From Methylobacterium thuringiense (GTDB lineage: Bacteria > Pseudomonadota > Alphaproteobacteria > Rhizobiales > Beijerinckiaceae), in assembly GCF_022179645.1 (NCBI RefSeq), contig NZ_BPRA01000035.1, positions 1 to 63,238 of the forward strand: a DNA stretch of 63,238 nucleotides, read 5' to 3'. How positions within the stretch are numbered: position 1 is the first letter of the stretch; each line of letters starts with the position of its first letter. This document shows, piece after piece, positions 50,109 to 60,837 of this stretch. The notes under the pieces were generated by a model, which was given only the letters and a program-made list of their open reading frames with translations, had not been told where the DNA came from and ran no database searches. The position numbers and the translations under genes are program-made.

Positions 50109-50294
50109 ATGTCGCCCAGGTCGCCCCTGTCTTCCCTCGCCGCCGCCTGCCTGTTCGCGCTGGCCGCCGCGGCCTGCTCGCGGGCTCCGGCCGAGTCGAT
50201 CGCCGACCCGGTGCCGCCGCCGCGCCGTCCCTACGACGCGAAGACCCAGCTCGAATACGGCGATCCGCGTCCGCCCGCGCCCCAGCGCTACTGA
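50109..50294 (+). CDS. small putative lipoprotein, 61 aa
   Basis: A 61-residue protein with a lipoprotein signal: basic start MSPRSPLSS, hydrophobic core LAAACLFALAA and lipobox LAAAC near residue 23. The mature peptide is short, Pro-rich and without a domain (DPVPPPRRPYDAKTQLEYGD). Many alphaproteobacteria carry such short lipoproteins (LptM/YifL-like in form) next to amino acid genes, but no certain match can be made. ATG 50109 is used; the frame opens at 50010 with no ribosome site. Divergent from the RNA methyltransferase. Confidence 0.65.
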   Translation: MSPRSPLSSLAAACLFALAAAACSRAPAESIADPVPPPRRPYDAKTQLEYGDPRPPAPQRY

Positions 50295-50304
50295 GCGGCG
50301 CCGT

Positions 50305-50592
50305 TCAGGCGCCCGCCGCCGCGCCGGGATCGGCGAGCACGGCATCGCGGGTGCGGTCGATCATGGCTTCGACCACGGAATGATAGGCCGCCTGCATCGG
50401 CTCGAGGCCGGCGGCCTGCATCTCGGTGGCAAGCGCCGTCTGCAGTTCCGCCATCGCGTCGGTGCGGCTCTTCAGGTCCGGCGCTGCCAGGGCGAACTGG
50501 ATGATCGCGGCCTGCGCGTCGGCGAGTTCGTTGCGCTCGCTGCGCGCGATGAGGCCGCGCAGGGTCGCGAGGCATTCGGCTTTGGTCGTCAT
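50305..50592 (-). CDS. hypothetical helical protein, 95 aa
   Basis: A 95-residue, alanine-rich, almost entirely helical cytosolic protein (CLATLRGLIARSERNELADA, ALATEMQAAGLEPMQAAYHS). It has no signal peptide, no membrane segment and a single cysteine. No family recognised. The 3' end is 10 nt from the stop of the small lipoprotein gene, in convergent orientation. Its codon pattern and composition look coding, but the function is open. Confidence 0.6.
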   Translation of the reverse strand: MTTKAECLATLRGLIARSERNELADAQAAIIQFALAAPDLKSRTDAMAELQTALATEMQAAGLEPMQAAYHSVVEAMIDRTRDAVLADPGAAAGA

Positions 50593-50717
50593 GTCGGCGA
50601 TCCCGGGCGGCTATGCCGGACCAGAGCCGAGCATCGTTTCCGCACATAGCATCATTGGGCGCAGGCGCGCGACCGGCGAACCTTTTGAATTCACGGGCCG
50701 GTTCCCGGCCTTCCGGA

Positions 50718-51662
50718 TCAGGCCGCCTCGCGCTCGCGGCGGTTCTGGTAGGCGCGCAGGTGGGTGTAGGCGAGCTCCAGGAGCGGCCGCGCCGAATCCG
50801 GCGCCGTTGTCCGGCCGCGGGCGATCAGGTCGCCGACGATGTGGTCGGCCTCGATCCGGGCGCCGTTCTCGATGTCGCGCAGCATCGAGGCGGTCATCGG
50901 CGCCCCGTCCGCGGTGAGCATCTTGCGGGCGCCCGCGAACACCTTGTCGCGCGGTGCGTAGCCGGAGGCGTCGGCGACGACGCGGCATTCCTCGTGCAGC
51001 GCTTCCAGGAAGGCCTTGCCGCCCGGCGCGCCGACGATGTCGCCGATCGTGCTGCGCATCAGCGTGGTGCTGCCGGCGAGCGTCGCCAGAAACACCCACT
51101 TCTCCCACATCTCCAGCAGAACCTTGTCGCTCGCCCGCGCCTGGAACTTCACGCCCTGCATCAGTTCCTCGATCGCCCCGACGCGCTCGGAACGCGTGCC
51201 GTCGCGCTCGCCGTAGGTGAGGGTGTGCAACTCGCTCATCTGGCGGATCTCGCCGGCCTTGGTGAGCGTGGCGACGATGGCGCAGGTGCCGCCCAGCACC
51301 CGCTCCGCCCCGAAGGCTGCGTCGAGGGCGTCGAGATGGTTCATGCCGTTGAGGATCGGCAGCACCGCCGTCTGCGGGCCGACGGCCGGGGCGACGTCGG
51401 CAATGGCCGTTTCGAGGTCGTAGGCCTTGGCGGAGAGCAGCACGAGATCGAAACGGCCGGCCGTGCCGAGCACGTCGGCCGTCACTGTCTGGGGTTTGTC
51501 GATCCGGGTGTCGCCGACTGGGCTCAGCACCTGAAGGCCGTCGGCCGCCAGCTTTTCCGCGCGCGCCGGCCGGACCAGGAAGGTGACGTCGCGTCCGGCC
51601 TCGGCGAGCCGCGCCCCGAAATAACCGCCGGTGGCGCCTGCGCCGACCACGAGAACCCGCAT
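50718..51662 (-). CDS. 2-dehydropantoate 2-reductase family protein (ApbA/PanE)
   Basis: NADPH-dependent reductase of 314 residues. The Rossmann motif is VLVVGAGATGGYFGARLAEA at the N-terminus, and the conserved lysine and asparagine of the family appear in LLSAKAYDLETAI and LPILNGMNHLDAL. The C-terminal ApbA_C helical domain (KVLLEMWEKWVFLATLAGST) is complete. PanE makes pantoate for coenzyme A, but paralogues with other 2-oxo acid substrates are common in this group, so the symbol is withheld. ATG 51662 is chosen because the Rossmann fold starts there. Confidence 0.88.
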   Translation of the reverse strand: MRVLVVGAGATGGYFGARLAEAGRDVTFLVRPARAEKLAADGLQVLSPVGDTRIDKPQTVTADVLGTAGRFDLVLLSAKAYDLETAIADVAPAVGPQTAVLPILNGMNHLDALDAAFGAERVLGGTCAIVATLTKAGEIRQMSELHTLTYGERDGTRSERVGAIEELMQGVKFQARASDKVLLEMWEKWVFLATLAGSTTLMRSTIGDIVGAPGGKAFLEALHEECRVVADASGYAPRDKVFAGARKMLTADGAPMTASMLRDIENGARIEADHIVGDLIARGRTTAPDSARPLLELAYTHLRAYQNRREREAA

Positions 51663-51771
51663 GGCATGTCTCCGCATCGTCGGGTCGATCCGAGCCCGTT
51701 CATGCGTCTATGTGCGGCGCGAGGGCGCAGGCGCAATGGGGAACGTGTCTGCTTGCGCTCTGCGTGGTCGC

Positions 51772-54337
<2,566 letters not shown>

Positions 54338-54493
54338 CAGGTCTCTTTCGCGAATATGTCGGACGGTGCGCGCGGCGGCTGAATCAACCTGCACGCCTCA
54401 CCGTGGATTAAGGCCGAGCTTACGGCTGCAGCGGGGTGCCGCGAAAGGGGAGAAGGGGGGGCGGGCCGCCGAGGGGCGCAGCCTGTGTCTCTC

Positions 54494-54519
54494 GCGACAC
54501 GATTCCGAAACAGTGTCGC
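54494..54519. promoter_or_regulatory. operator-like palindrome upstream of the DHA2 transporter
   Basis: GCGACAC (54494-54500) and GTGTCGC (54513-54519), perfect 7-bp arms with a 12-nt spacer whose centre (TTCCGAA) is also symmetric. It lies 48 nt before the transporter ATG at 54568, the usual place for a TetR- or MarR-type repressor site controlling an efflux gene. No regulator gene is adjacent, so the partner is unknown. Confidence 0.45.
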
Positions 54520-54567
54520 CGGCGCGGACATGCAACCGAACAGATCTGGGGATATGTCTCCCACCCG

Positions 54568-56040
54568 ATGCGCCCCGCCCAGATCGTTCCCCTCGTCGTC
54601 GCCACCGCCCTGTTCATGGAGAACACCGACTCGACGGTGATCGCCACGGCGCTGCCGGCCATCGCCGCGAGCCTCGGCGAGGACCCGATCGCGCTCAAGC
54701 TCGCGCTGACCTCCTATCTCGTCAGCCTCGCGATCTTCATCCCGGTCTCGGGCTGGGCGGCCGACCGCTACGGCGCGCGCACGGTGTTTCGCGCCGCGCT
54801 CTGCGTGTTCATGGCGGGCTCGCTGGCCTGTGCCGCGTCGAGTTCGCTCCTCGGCTTCGTCGCCGCGCGCTTCCTGCAGGGCATGGGCGGGGCGATGATG
54901 GTGCCGGTGGGGCGCCTCGTGATCCTGCGCAGCGTGCCGAAATCCGAGCTCGTCGGGGCGCTCGCCTACCTCACCATCCCCGCCCTGATCGGGCCGGTGC
55001 TCGGGCCGCCGCTCGGCGGCTTCATCACCACCTATTTCGACTGGCGCTGGATCTTCTTCATCAACATCCCGATCGGGCTGGCCGGGATCGCCCTCTCGAC
55101 GATCTACTTCGAGAACCTGCGGGAATCGGAGCGGCCACCCCTCGACGTCGCGGGCTTCCTACTGTCCGGCGCGGGCCTCGCCCTGCTGATGCTGGGGCTC
55201 GCCTCGACGGGCAAGCATCTGCTGCCGGCCTGGATCTCGTGGGGCAGCATGGCGGCCGGAGTTATCCTCATCGCCGCCTACCTGCGGCACGCGAAAAGGG
55301 TCGTGAATCCGGTGATCCGGCTCGATCTCCTGCGCCACGCGACGTTTCGCGCGGCGGTGACGGGCGGAAGCCTCTTCCGCATCGGCACGGGGGCGATCCC
55401 GTTCCTGCTGCCGCTGATGCTGCAGATCGGGTTCGGGCTCGATCCGCTGCGCTCGGGGCTGATCACCTTCGCCGCCGCCGCCGGGGCGCTGCTGATCAAG
55501 ATCGTCGGCCCGCGCATCCTGCGCAGCTACGGCTTCCGCCGGGTGATGCTGACCAACGCGCTGATCGCCTCGGCCTTCCTCGCGGTCAACGGGCTGTTCA
55601 CGGCTGAGACGCCGCACTGGCTGATCGTGTCGGTGCTGCTGCTGGGCGGCTGCGTCCGCTCACTGCAATTCACCTGCGTCAACGCCATCGCCTATGCCGA
55701 CCTCGACAGCCACGAGATGAGCGCGGCGACGAGCCTCGCCAGCGTGGCGCAGCAGCTCTCGCTCAGCCTCGGCGTCACCATCGGCGCCCTGGCGCTCGAA
55801 GGCTCGGCGGCTTGGCACGGGCATGCGGGCATCGCGGCGGCGGATTTCGCGCCGGCTTTCTTCACCGTGGCCGTCATTTCGGCTGCCGCGATCCTGCCGT
55901 TCCTGCGGCTGGCGCCGGATGCGGGGGCGGAGGTGTCGGGTCAGCGGACTCTGATGACGAAGCCCGCCGACGGCTCACCCGCGACGCTGGCCCCCGTCAC
56001 GCCGCGGCACGTGCCGGAGCCCGGCCGCCCGAGCGCTTGA
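54568..56040 (+). CDS. MFS transporter, DHA2 (14-TMS) drug efflux family
   Basis: A 490-residue proton-driven exporter with about fourteen helices. Motif A is WAADRYGARTVFR. The DHA2/DHA motif C is seen in LIGPVLGPPLGGFITTYFDW, and the early motif D1 in TALFMENTDSTVIATALPAI. The substrate is not predictable; members export dyes, antibiotics or organic acids. No membrane-fusion partner gene is adjacent. ATG 54568 is chosen from the family N-terminus. The last 44 nt overlap the convergent DoxX gene. Confidence 0.93.
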   Translation: MRPAQIVPLVVATALFMENTDSTVIATALPAIAASLGEDPIALKLALTSYLVSLAIFIPVSGWAADRYGARTVFRAALCVFMAGSLACAASSSLLGFVAARFLQGMGGAMMVPVGRLVILRSVPKSELVGALAYLTIPALIGPVLGPPLGGFITTYFDWRWIFFINIPIGLAGIALSTIYFENLRESERPPLDVAGFLLSGAGLALLMLGLASTGKHLLPAWISWGSMAAGVILIAAYLRHAKRVVNPVIRLDLLRHATFRAAVTGGSLFRIGTGAIPFLLPLMLQIGFGLDPLRSGLITFAAAAGALLIKIVGPRILRSYGFRRVMLTNALIASAFLAVNGLFTAETPHWLIVSVLLLGGCVRSLQFTCVNAIAYADLDSHEMSAATSLASVAQQLSLSLGVTIGALALEGSAAWHGHAGIAAADFAPAFFTVAVISAAAILPFLRLAPDAGAEVSGQRTLMTKPADGSPATLAPVTPRHVPEPGRPSA

Positions 56041-56515
56041 CCGGCGCCTTCCGGGCCGGGGCCTTCTTCGCCGGATCCTTGGCGCGGGGCCGTACTGGTG
56101 CCGCCTCGCCCGAGCGCCAGCCCTGCCAGCTCCAGGCGCCGGGACCGGCCATGGCGTAGATCAGGAAGGCGCCGGCCAGGCCGAGATCCGAGAGCAGGAA
56201 GGCGCGCTCGGTGACGGCGGCCGCGCCGGAAAACGCCCAGAACGGGTGCAGCAGGATCGCGAAGGCCGCGACGAACCCGGCCATGGCGAGCCCCGTGATC
56301 CGCGGCATCACCCCGAGGACCAGGGCGAGCGGCCCGAAGACCTGGACGATCACGGCCACCGTGGCGAGGGCGTTCGGCGCCGGCAGTCCCGCCCCAGCCA
56401 GCGTCACCGCGAAGCCCGAGACGTTGAGCGCCCGCGCGATCCCCGTCGGCAGAAGCGCCGCGGCCATGAGCAGGCGGGCGGCGAGAAACGCACCGTTGCG
56501 GGCACGATCGGTCAC
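55997..56515 (-). CDS. DoxX family membrane protein with basic C-terminal tail
   Basis: A 172-residue DoxX/DoxD-type protein with four helices: RLLMAAALLPTGIARAL, VAVIVQVFGPLALVLGVM, FVAAFAILLHPFWAF and SDLGLAGAFLIYAMA. The family is linked to thiosulfate/quinone or redox-stress functions, but single genes like this one have no known reaction. Unusually, about 30 C-terminal residues are Lys/Arg/Pro/Ala-rich (RAKDPAKKAPARKAPVKRSG). That tail lies where the gene overlaps the transporter by 44 nt, so overlap may have shaped it. The 15-mer GATACGGCCGAGCTT starts 22 nt before its ATG. Confidence 0.85.
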   Translation of the reverse strand: MTDRARNGAFLAARLLMAAALLPTGIARALNVSGFAVTLAGAGLPAPNALATVAVIVQVFGPLALVLGVMPRITGLAMAGFVAAFAILLHPFWAFSGAAAVTERAFLLSDLGLAGAFLIYAMAGPGAWSWQGWRSGEAAPVRPRAKDPAKKAPARKAPVKRSGGRAPARAAA

Positions 56516-56603
56516 GGGCGGAACTCCGGAAGCTGGCGATACGGCCGAGCTTCCGGTGTCCGGCTGAAGGCCCGGTTAAGGCTGCGTGGCCGTCCCCATC
56601 GGA

Positions 56604-57281
56604 TTACATCGGCGGGCGCAGGCCGTCCTTGCCGACCGCGACGCGCTTGGCGCTGAGCTTGCCGTCTTCGTTGCCGGCGATGACGAAGGCCTTGGCGCCG
56701 GGCTTCAGGATCGCCGCGTCGGCCGGCTCGAAGGTCACCACCGGGGCCGAGGCCGGAACGGCGATGGTCTTGGAGCCGTCCGCGCCGTAGCTCACGGTGA
56801 GCGTCGTGACGCCACCCGCACCCGCGCTTTTGGCGACCGTGCCGTTGGTCATGGCGCTCTTCACCTTTGGCGCGCCGGCCGTCGTGGCCTTCACGGTGCC
56901 GTTCGTCATCGCGCTCTTCACCTTCGGCGCATCGCCCGCGGTGGTGTCCTGGATCTCGTCCCAGGGGTAGTGGCCCTCGCCGGTGCCGCGCATCGCTTCG
57001 GGAAACAGCACCACTTCCAGCGCCGTGGGCGGGTTGTCGCCCTTGGTGGCGGTGCCGATGAAGACGCCGTCCTTGATCTGGTCGAGGCTCGACTTCACCA
57101 CCGAGGCGTATTTCGTGTCCGGCGCCAGCGCGACGGTGGTCGAGCGGCCGTCGTCGGTCTTGAGGACCAGCGTCGTGCCGTCCGCGCTATCGATGGTGCC
57201 GCGGACCCGCTCGGGCTGGGGCGCGGCGTAAGCGGCCGTCGACAGCGTGGCCGCGAGGGCGATCGTGGTGAAGCGAAGCAT
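56604..57281 (-). CDS. secreted beta-rich protein with internal tandem repeat
   Basis: A 225-residue exported protein (signal MLRFTTIALAATLSTAAYAA). The first part (PERVRGTIDSADGTTLVLKT) resembles the OB-like unit of DUF5666-type proteins, with RVAVGKDGLRPPM at the end. In the middle APKVKSAMTNGTV occurs twice (residues 118-130 and 137-149) with a 19-residue period, coded at 56892-56930 and 56835-56873. The repeat is close to identical at DNA level, so a recent duplication. Function unknown. Probably periplasmic. Confidence 0.78.
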   Translation of the reverse strand: MLRFTTIALAATLSTAAYAAPQPERVRGTIDSADGTTLVLKTDDGRSTTVALAPDTKYASVVKSSLDQIKDGVFIGTATKGDNPPTALEVVLFPEAMRGTGEGHYPWDEIQDTTAGDAPKVKSAMTNGTVKATTAGAPKVKSAMTNGTVAKSAGAGGVTTLTVSYGADGSKTIAVPASAPVVTFEPADAAILKPGAKAFVIAGNEDGKLSAKRVAVGKDGLRPPM

Positions 57282-57363
57282 GCGTGTTTCCTGATGGGAT
57301 GGATGGCTCAGATGGGGCCGGCCCGCGGGCGTTCCACGGGCGAACGGTCGGGGCTGCGTTGCG

Positions 57364-58638
57364 TCACCCCGAGATGCCGGGCCGAAAAAGCCGTCCGCGC
57401 TCGGTCCAGGCTACGACGGCGAGCGTGAGGCTCCCGAGCCCGGCATAGCCGACGCCCACCGGCAGCACGGTGCCGTCGAAGCTCTGGCCGATCACCGAGC
57501 CGAAGGCCGCGCCGAGCAGCGTCGTGTAGAAGCCGAGAAAGGACGAGGCGGTGCCGGCGACCTCCCCGACCGGCTGCATCGCCAGCGCCTGGAAGTTCGG
57601 CATGGTGAAGCTGATCAGGAACTGGTTCGCGCTCAGCACGGTGAGAAACAGCCACAGCGGCGGGTGGCCATGCCAGGCGAGCCCAATGCCGACCTGCACC
57701 AGGGCTACCGCGACGAAGGCGATCAGCCCGGCATGGGAGAGCCAGTGCATGCCGAGCCGCTCGACGAGCCGGGCATTGATCAGCGTCGAGGCGCCCATGG
57801 CGCCGGCCACCAGGGCGAAGGCCGCCGGGAACCAGCCGCCGAGCCGGTAGAGCCCGGAATCGAAGACCTGCTCGGCCGAGCCGACATAGCCCATGATGCA
57901 GCCGACCATCAGCCCGAGCGCCGTGCCGTAGCCCAGCGTCGCGCGGCTGCGGATTGTCAGGCGCAGGGCCTGCCCCATCGCCGTCAGCGAGAGCGGCCGG
58001 CGGTATTCCGGGTGAAGCGTCTCCGGCATGCGCAGCGTGAACCAGACGGCCAGGACGCCGCCGAGCGCCAGCATCGACACGAACACCCAGACCCAGGACC
58101 CGAACAGCAGCATCGCCTGCCCGAGCGCCGGGGCGAGCATCGGCACGATCAGGAACACCATGGTGATCAGCGACATCACGCTGGCCATGGCGCGCCCGGC
58201 ATAGCGGTCGCGCACGATGGCCAGCGACAGCACACGCCCGCCGGCCGCGCCGACGCCCTGCAGGATGCGCGCGGCGAGCAGCCAGCCGAAGGACGGGCTG
58301 AACATCGCGAGCACCGTCGCCCCGAGATACACGCACAAGCTGACGAGCAGCACCTTGCGCCGCCCGAGGGAATCGGAGAGCGGCCCGTAGAGAATTTGGC
58401 CTGCGCCGAAGCCGATCATGTAGACGTAGATCAGGAACTGCAGGCTGTTCGGATCGGCGACCGAAAAGCGCTCCCGGATCGCGGGGAAGGCCGGCAGCAG
58501 GTTGTCGATCGAGATCGCGGTCACCGCCATCATCAGCGCGACGATGCCGACGAATTCGCGAAAGCCCGGGCCGTGTGCCGGGTGCGGGGCCTGTTCGATC
58601 GAGGGGTCGGGCCGGATCGACCGGAAGGGTGCTGTCAC
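57364..58638 (-). CDS. MFS transporter, Bcr/CflA (DHA1) drug resistance family
   Basis: A 424-residue, twelve-helix exporter of the Bcr/CflA type. Motif A is GPLSDSLGRRKVLL and the family opening is AVTAISIDNLLPAFPAIRER. The cytoplasmic N-terminus is about 35 residues. The frame is open as far as 58869, but the extension is read from the dispersed repeat. GTG 58638, just before TAPFRSIRPDPS, is taken as the start. Divergent from rlmE. The substrate is unknown; relatives export bicyclomycin, chloramphenicol or sulfonamides. Confidence 0.92.
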   Translation of the reverse strand: MTAPFRSIRPDPSIEQAPHPAHGPGFREFVGIVALMMAVTAISIDNLLPAFPAIRERFSVADPNSLQFLIYVYMIGFGAGQILYGPLSDSLGRRKVLLVSLCVYLGATVLAMFSPSFGWLLAARILQGVGAAGGRVLSLAIVRDRYAGRAMASVMSLITMVFLIVPMLAPALGQAMLLFGSWVWVFVSMLALGGVLAVWFTLRMPETLHPEYRRPLSLTAMGQALRLTIRSRATLGYGTALGLMVGCIMGYVGSAEQVFDSGLYRLGGWFPAAFALVAGAMGASTLINARLVERLGMHWLSHAGLIAFVAVALVQVGIGLAWHGHPPLWLFLTVLSANQFLISFTMPNFQALAMQPVGEVAGTASSFLGFYTTLLGAAFGSVIGQSFDGTVLPVGVGYAGLGSLTLAVVAWTERGRLFRPGISG

Positions 58639-58758
58639 GATCGCGCCTTGCGATGTTGGCTCGTTGCTGGTGTAGCCTTTACCGGTGGCGGGAGCCGGGC
58701 GGGTCGCCCGTCCCGCAGGGCTGCCCCGTGCGGACGCGGCGTCGCAGCCCGGATCTGG

Positions 58759-58874
58759 TACCAACGGCCGTAAGCTTCGGCTCTTCAAGCCGCCGGCCGT
58801 TGGCAAGCGCGAATGCGCGTCGCCGCTTATGCGGCGGGCAGCCCTGAAGGCGTCAGCCGTAGGGGCCACTGGTA
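58759..58874 (-). repeat. 116-bp dispersed palindrome-ended repeat, copy B
   Basis: Reverse complement of the block at 12535-12651, about 90 percent identical by eye. One end has CTGGTA (58869-58874), while the other is TACCAA instead of TACCAG. It fills half of the 251-nt spacer between the Bcr-type transporter and rlmE and stops 15 nt before the rlmE ATG. The rlmE promoter and leader must therefore lie within or across it. Confidence 0.85.
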
Positions 58875-58889
58875 TGAGAAGGACTGACG

Positions 58890-59603
58890 ATGACCGACCG
58901 ACGCGGGGCCAGCGGGGGCCTGCGAGGCGACCTCAAGCAGCGGGTGAAGACCGGGCGCGGACGCACCCTGTCGCAGAAGCGCTGGCTCGAGCGCCAGCTC
59001 AACGACCCCTACGTGGCGCGGGCCAAGCGCGAGGGCTACCGCTCGCGCGCCGCCTTCAAGCTCATCGAGATCGACGAGCGCTTCAACCTGCTGAAGCCCG
59101 GACAGAAGATCGTCGACCTCGGCGCCGCCCCCGGCGGCTGGTCGCAAGTCGCCGCGAAGAAGATCGGGGCCGAAGGCTACGTCGTCGGAATCGACCTGCT
59201 CGAGATCGAACCGATGTCCGGCGTCGAGTTCATCATGCTCGACTTCCTCGATCCGACCGCCCCCGGCCTCCTCACCGATCTCCTCGGCGGCCCGGCCGAC
59301 CTCGTCCTGTCGGACATGGCCGCCAACACCACCGGCCACAAGAAGACCGACCACCTGCGCATCATCGGCCTCGCCGAAGTCGCCGCAGAGTTCGCCCGCG
59401 AGATCCTGGCGCCGGGCGGCGCCTACCTCGCCAAGGTGTTCCAGGGTGGCACCGAGGGCGACCTGCTCGCCGACCTCAAGCGTGACTTCGCCAGCGTCCG
59501 TCACGTCAAGCCGAATGCGAGCCGGGCGGATTCGAGCGAGCTCTACGTGCTGGCGACGGGGTTTCGCGGACGTACGGAAACAGCGACGCCCGACCCGGAG
59601 TGA
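58890..59603 (+). CDS. rlmE: 23S rRNA 2'-O-ribose methyltransferase RlmE (FtsJ/RrmJ)
   Basis: Methylates U2552 (E. coli numbering) of the 23S rRNA A loop at a late step of 50S assembly. It is 237 residues with a basic N-terminal extension of about 25. Motif I is VDLGAAPGGWSQVAAKK, and the K-D-K-E tetrad is seen in RAAFKLIEIDERF, VLSDMAANTTGHKKTDHLR, LAKVFQGGTE and SSELYVLATGF. The start at ATG 58890 is only 15 nt from repeat copy B, leaving little room for a leader. No ppx gene, a frequent neighbour, is present. Confidence 0.96.
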   Translation: MTDRRGASGGLRGDLKQRVKTGRGRTLSQKRWLERQLNDPYVARAKREGYRSRAAFKLIEIDERFNLLKPGQKIVDLGAAPGGWSQVAAKKIGAEGYVVGIDLLEIEPMSGVEFIMLDFLDPTAPGLLTDLLGGPADLVLSDMAANTTGHKKTDHLRIIGLAEVAAEFAREILAPGGAYLAKVFQGGTEGDLLADLKRDFASVRHVKPNASRADSSELYVLATGFRGRTETATPDPE

Positions 59604-59611
59604 GGTCGGGC
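59588..59611. terminator. candidate hairpin at the rlmE stop
   Basis: GCCCGACC (59588-59595) and GGTCGGGC (59604-59611) form a perfect 8-bp stem with an 8-nt loop that includes the rlmE TGA. It sits between convergent genes and could serve both, though no T tract follows on either strand. Confidence 0.4.
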
Positions 59612-59631
59612 ATCGGGTGGCCAGCGAATGA

Positions 59632-60744
59632 TCAGCGCTTGACCGTGACCGGCCCGTTCATCCCCGGCCAATCCGAGTAACCGTTGGCGCCGCCGCCGTA
59701 CCAGTACGGCTTCGGCGCCTCGGCGAGCGGTGCCCCGGAGGCGAGGCGCGGCACGAGGTCCGGGTTGGCGATGTAGGGCCGGCCGAAGCTGAACAGGTCG
59801 GCACGGCCCTCGGCGAGTTCCTTCTCGGCGAGCTCCAGCGTGTTCTGGTTGTTGCCGATATAGGCGCCCTTGAAGCGCCGACGCAGGTCGAGGAAATCGA
59901 CGCCGTCCGGCACGTCGCGGGTCTGCTGCGTCACGCCCTCGATGGTGTGGATGTAGAGCAGGCCGTAGGCGTTGAGCGCGTCGACATAGGTGCCGAAGGT
60001 CTCGTGCGTGGTCGAATCGAGCGGGGTCTCTCCGGGCTGCGTCGTGGCGGGCGAGAGGCGGATGCCGACGCGATGGCCGCCGCCCCATGCCTCGGTCACG
60101 GCCTTCACCACCGCAAGCGGGAAGCGCAGGCGGTTCTCGATGGAGCCGCCGTACTGGTCGGTCCGCTTGTTCGTGGAATCGCGGACGAACTGCTCCAGAA
60201 GGTAGTTGTTCGCCGAGTGGATCTCGACGCCGTCAAAGCCGGCGCGCTTCGCGTTCTCGGCGGCACGGCGGTAATCCTCGACGATGCCGGGGATCTCGTC
60301 GGTCTCCAGGGCGCGCGGGGTGACGTGCTCCTTCATGCCGCCTTCGGTGAAGGCGGTGCCGGTCGGCTTGATCGCCGAGGCCGAGACCGGGAGCCGGCCG
60401 TTGGGCTGCACGTCCGGGTGCGAGATCCGGCCGGTATGCCAGAGCTGGAGGAAGATCCGGCCGTCGTTGGCGCGGACCGTCGCCGTGATCTTCTGCCAAC
60501 TCTCGACCTGCGCATCGGTCCAGATGCCCGGGGTGTAGGCGTAGCCGACGGCCTGGGGCGAGATGTTCGTCGCCTCCGAGATGATCAGCCCGGCATTCGC
60601 GCGCTGGCCGTAATAGTCCTGGGCGAAGTCCGGCGGCACGCCCTGGGTCGACGAGCGGCTGCGCGTCAGCGGCGCCATCACCACGCGGTTCTTCAGGTGG
60701 AGGTCGCCGAGGGTGTAGGGCTGCAGAACGGGGCTGTTGGACAT
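59632..60744 (-). CDS. alkene reductase, old yellow enzyme family
   Basis: FMN-containing NADPH dehydrogenase of 370 residues, NemA/OYE type. It reduces activated C=C bonds in enals, maleimides or nitro compounds. Family blocks: MAPLTRSRSS, FLQLWHTGRISHPD, the substrate-binding pair in FDGVEIHSANNYLLEQF and the block NKRTDQYGGSIENRLRFPL. The catalytic Tyr-type residue region is complete. It is followed by the glutathione transferase and Ohr genes on the same strand, forming a group for electrophile and peroxide defence. The 93-nt gap argues for its own promoter. Confidence 0.92.
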   Translation of the reverse strand: MSNSPVLQPYTLGDLHLKNRVVMAPLTRSRSSTQGVPPDFAQDYYGQRANAGLIISEATNISPQAVGYAYTPGIWTDAQVESWQKITATVRANDGRIFLQLWHTGRISHPDVQPNGRLPVSASAIKPTGTAFTEGGMKEHVTPRALETDEIPGIVEDYRRAAENAKRAGFDGVEIHSANNYLLEQFVRDSTNKRTDQYGGSIENRLRFPLAVVKAVTEAWGGGHRVGIRLSPATTQPGETPLDSTTHETFGTYVDALNAYGLLYIHTIEGVTQQTRDVPDGVDFLDLRRRFKGAYIGNNQNTLELAEKELAEGRADLFSFGRPYIANPDLVPRLASGAPLAEAPKPYWYGGGANGYSDWPGMNGPVTVKR

Positions 60745-60837
60745 GCGGTGTCGGTGTTCCTTGGTTGCGGTGGATCGAGCGGTCGCGCGGCGGAACTGAG
60801 CCTCGCCAGGCGACCGGTCGGTTCGTTCAGTGCTGGC

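Noticed and set aside
58639-58869. 77-codon N-terminal extension of the Bcr-type transporter
   Set aside because: The extension is mostly read from the dispersed repeat and lies before a GTG that starts a normal family N-terminus.
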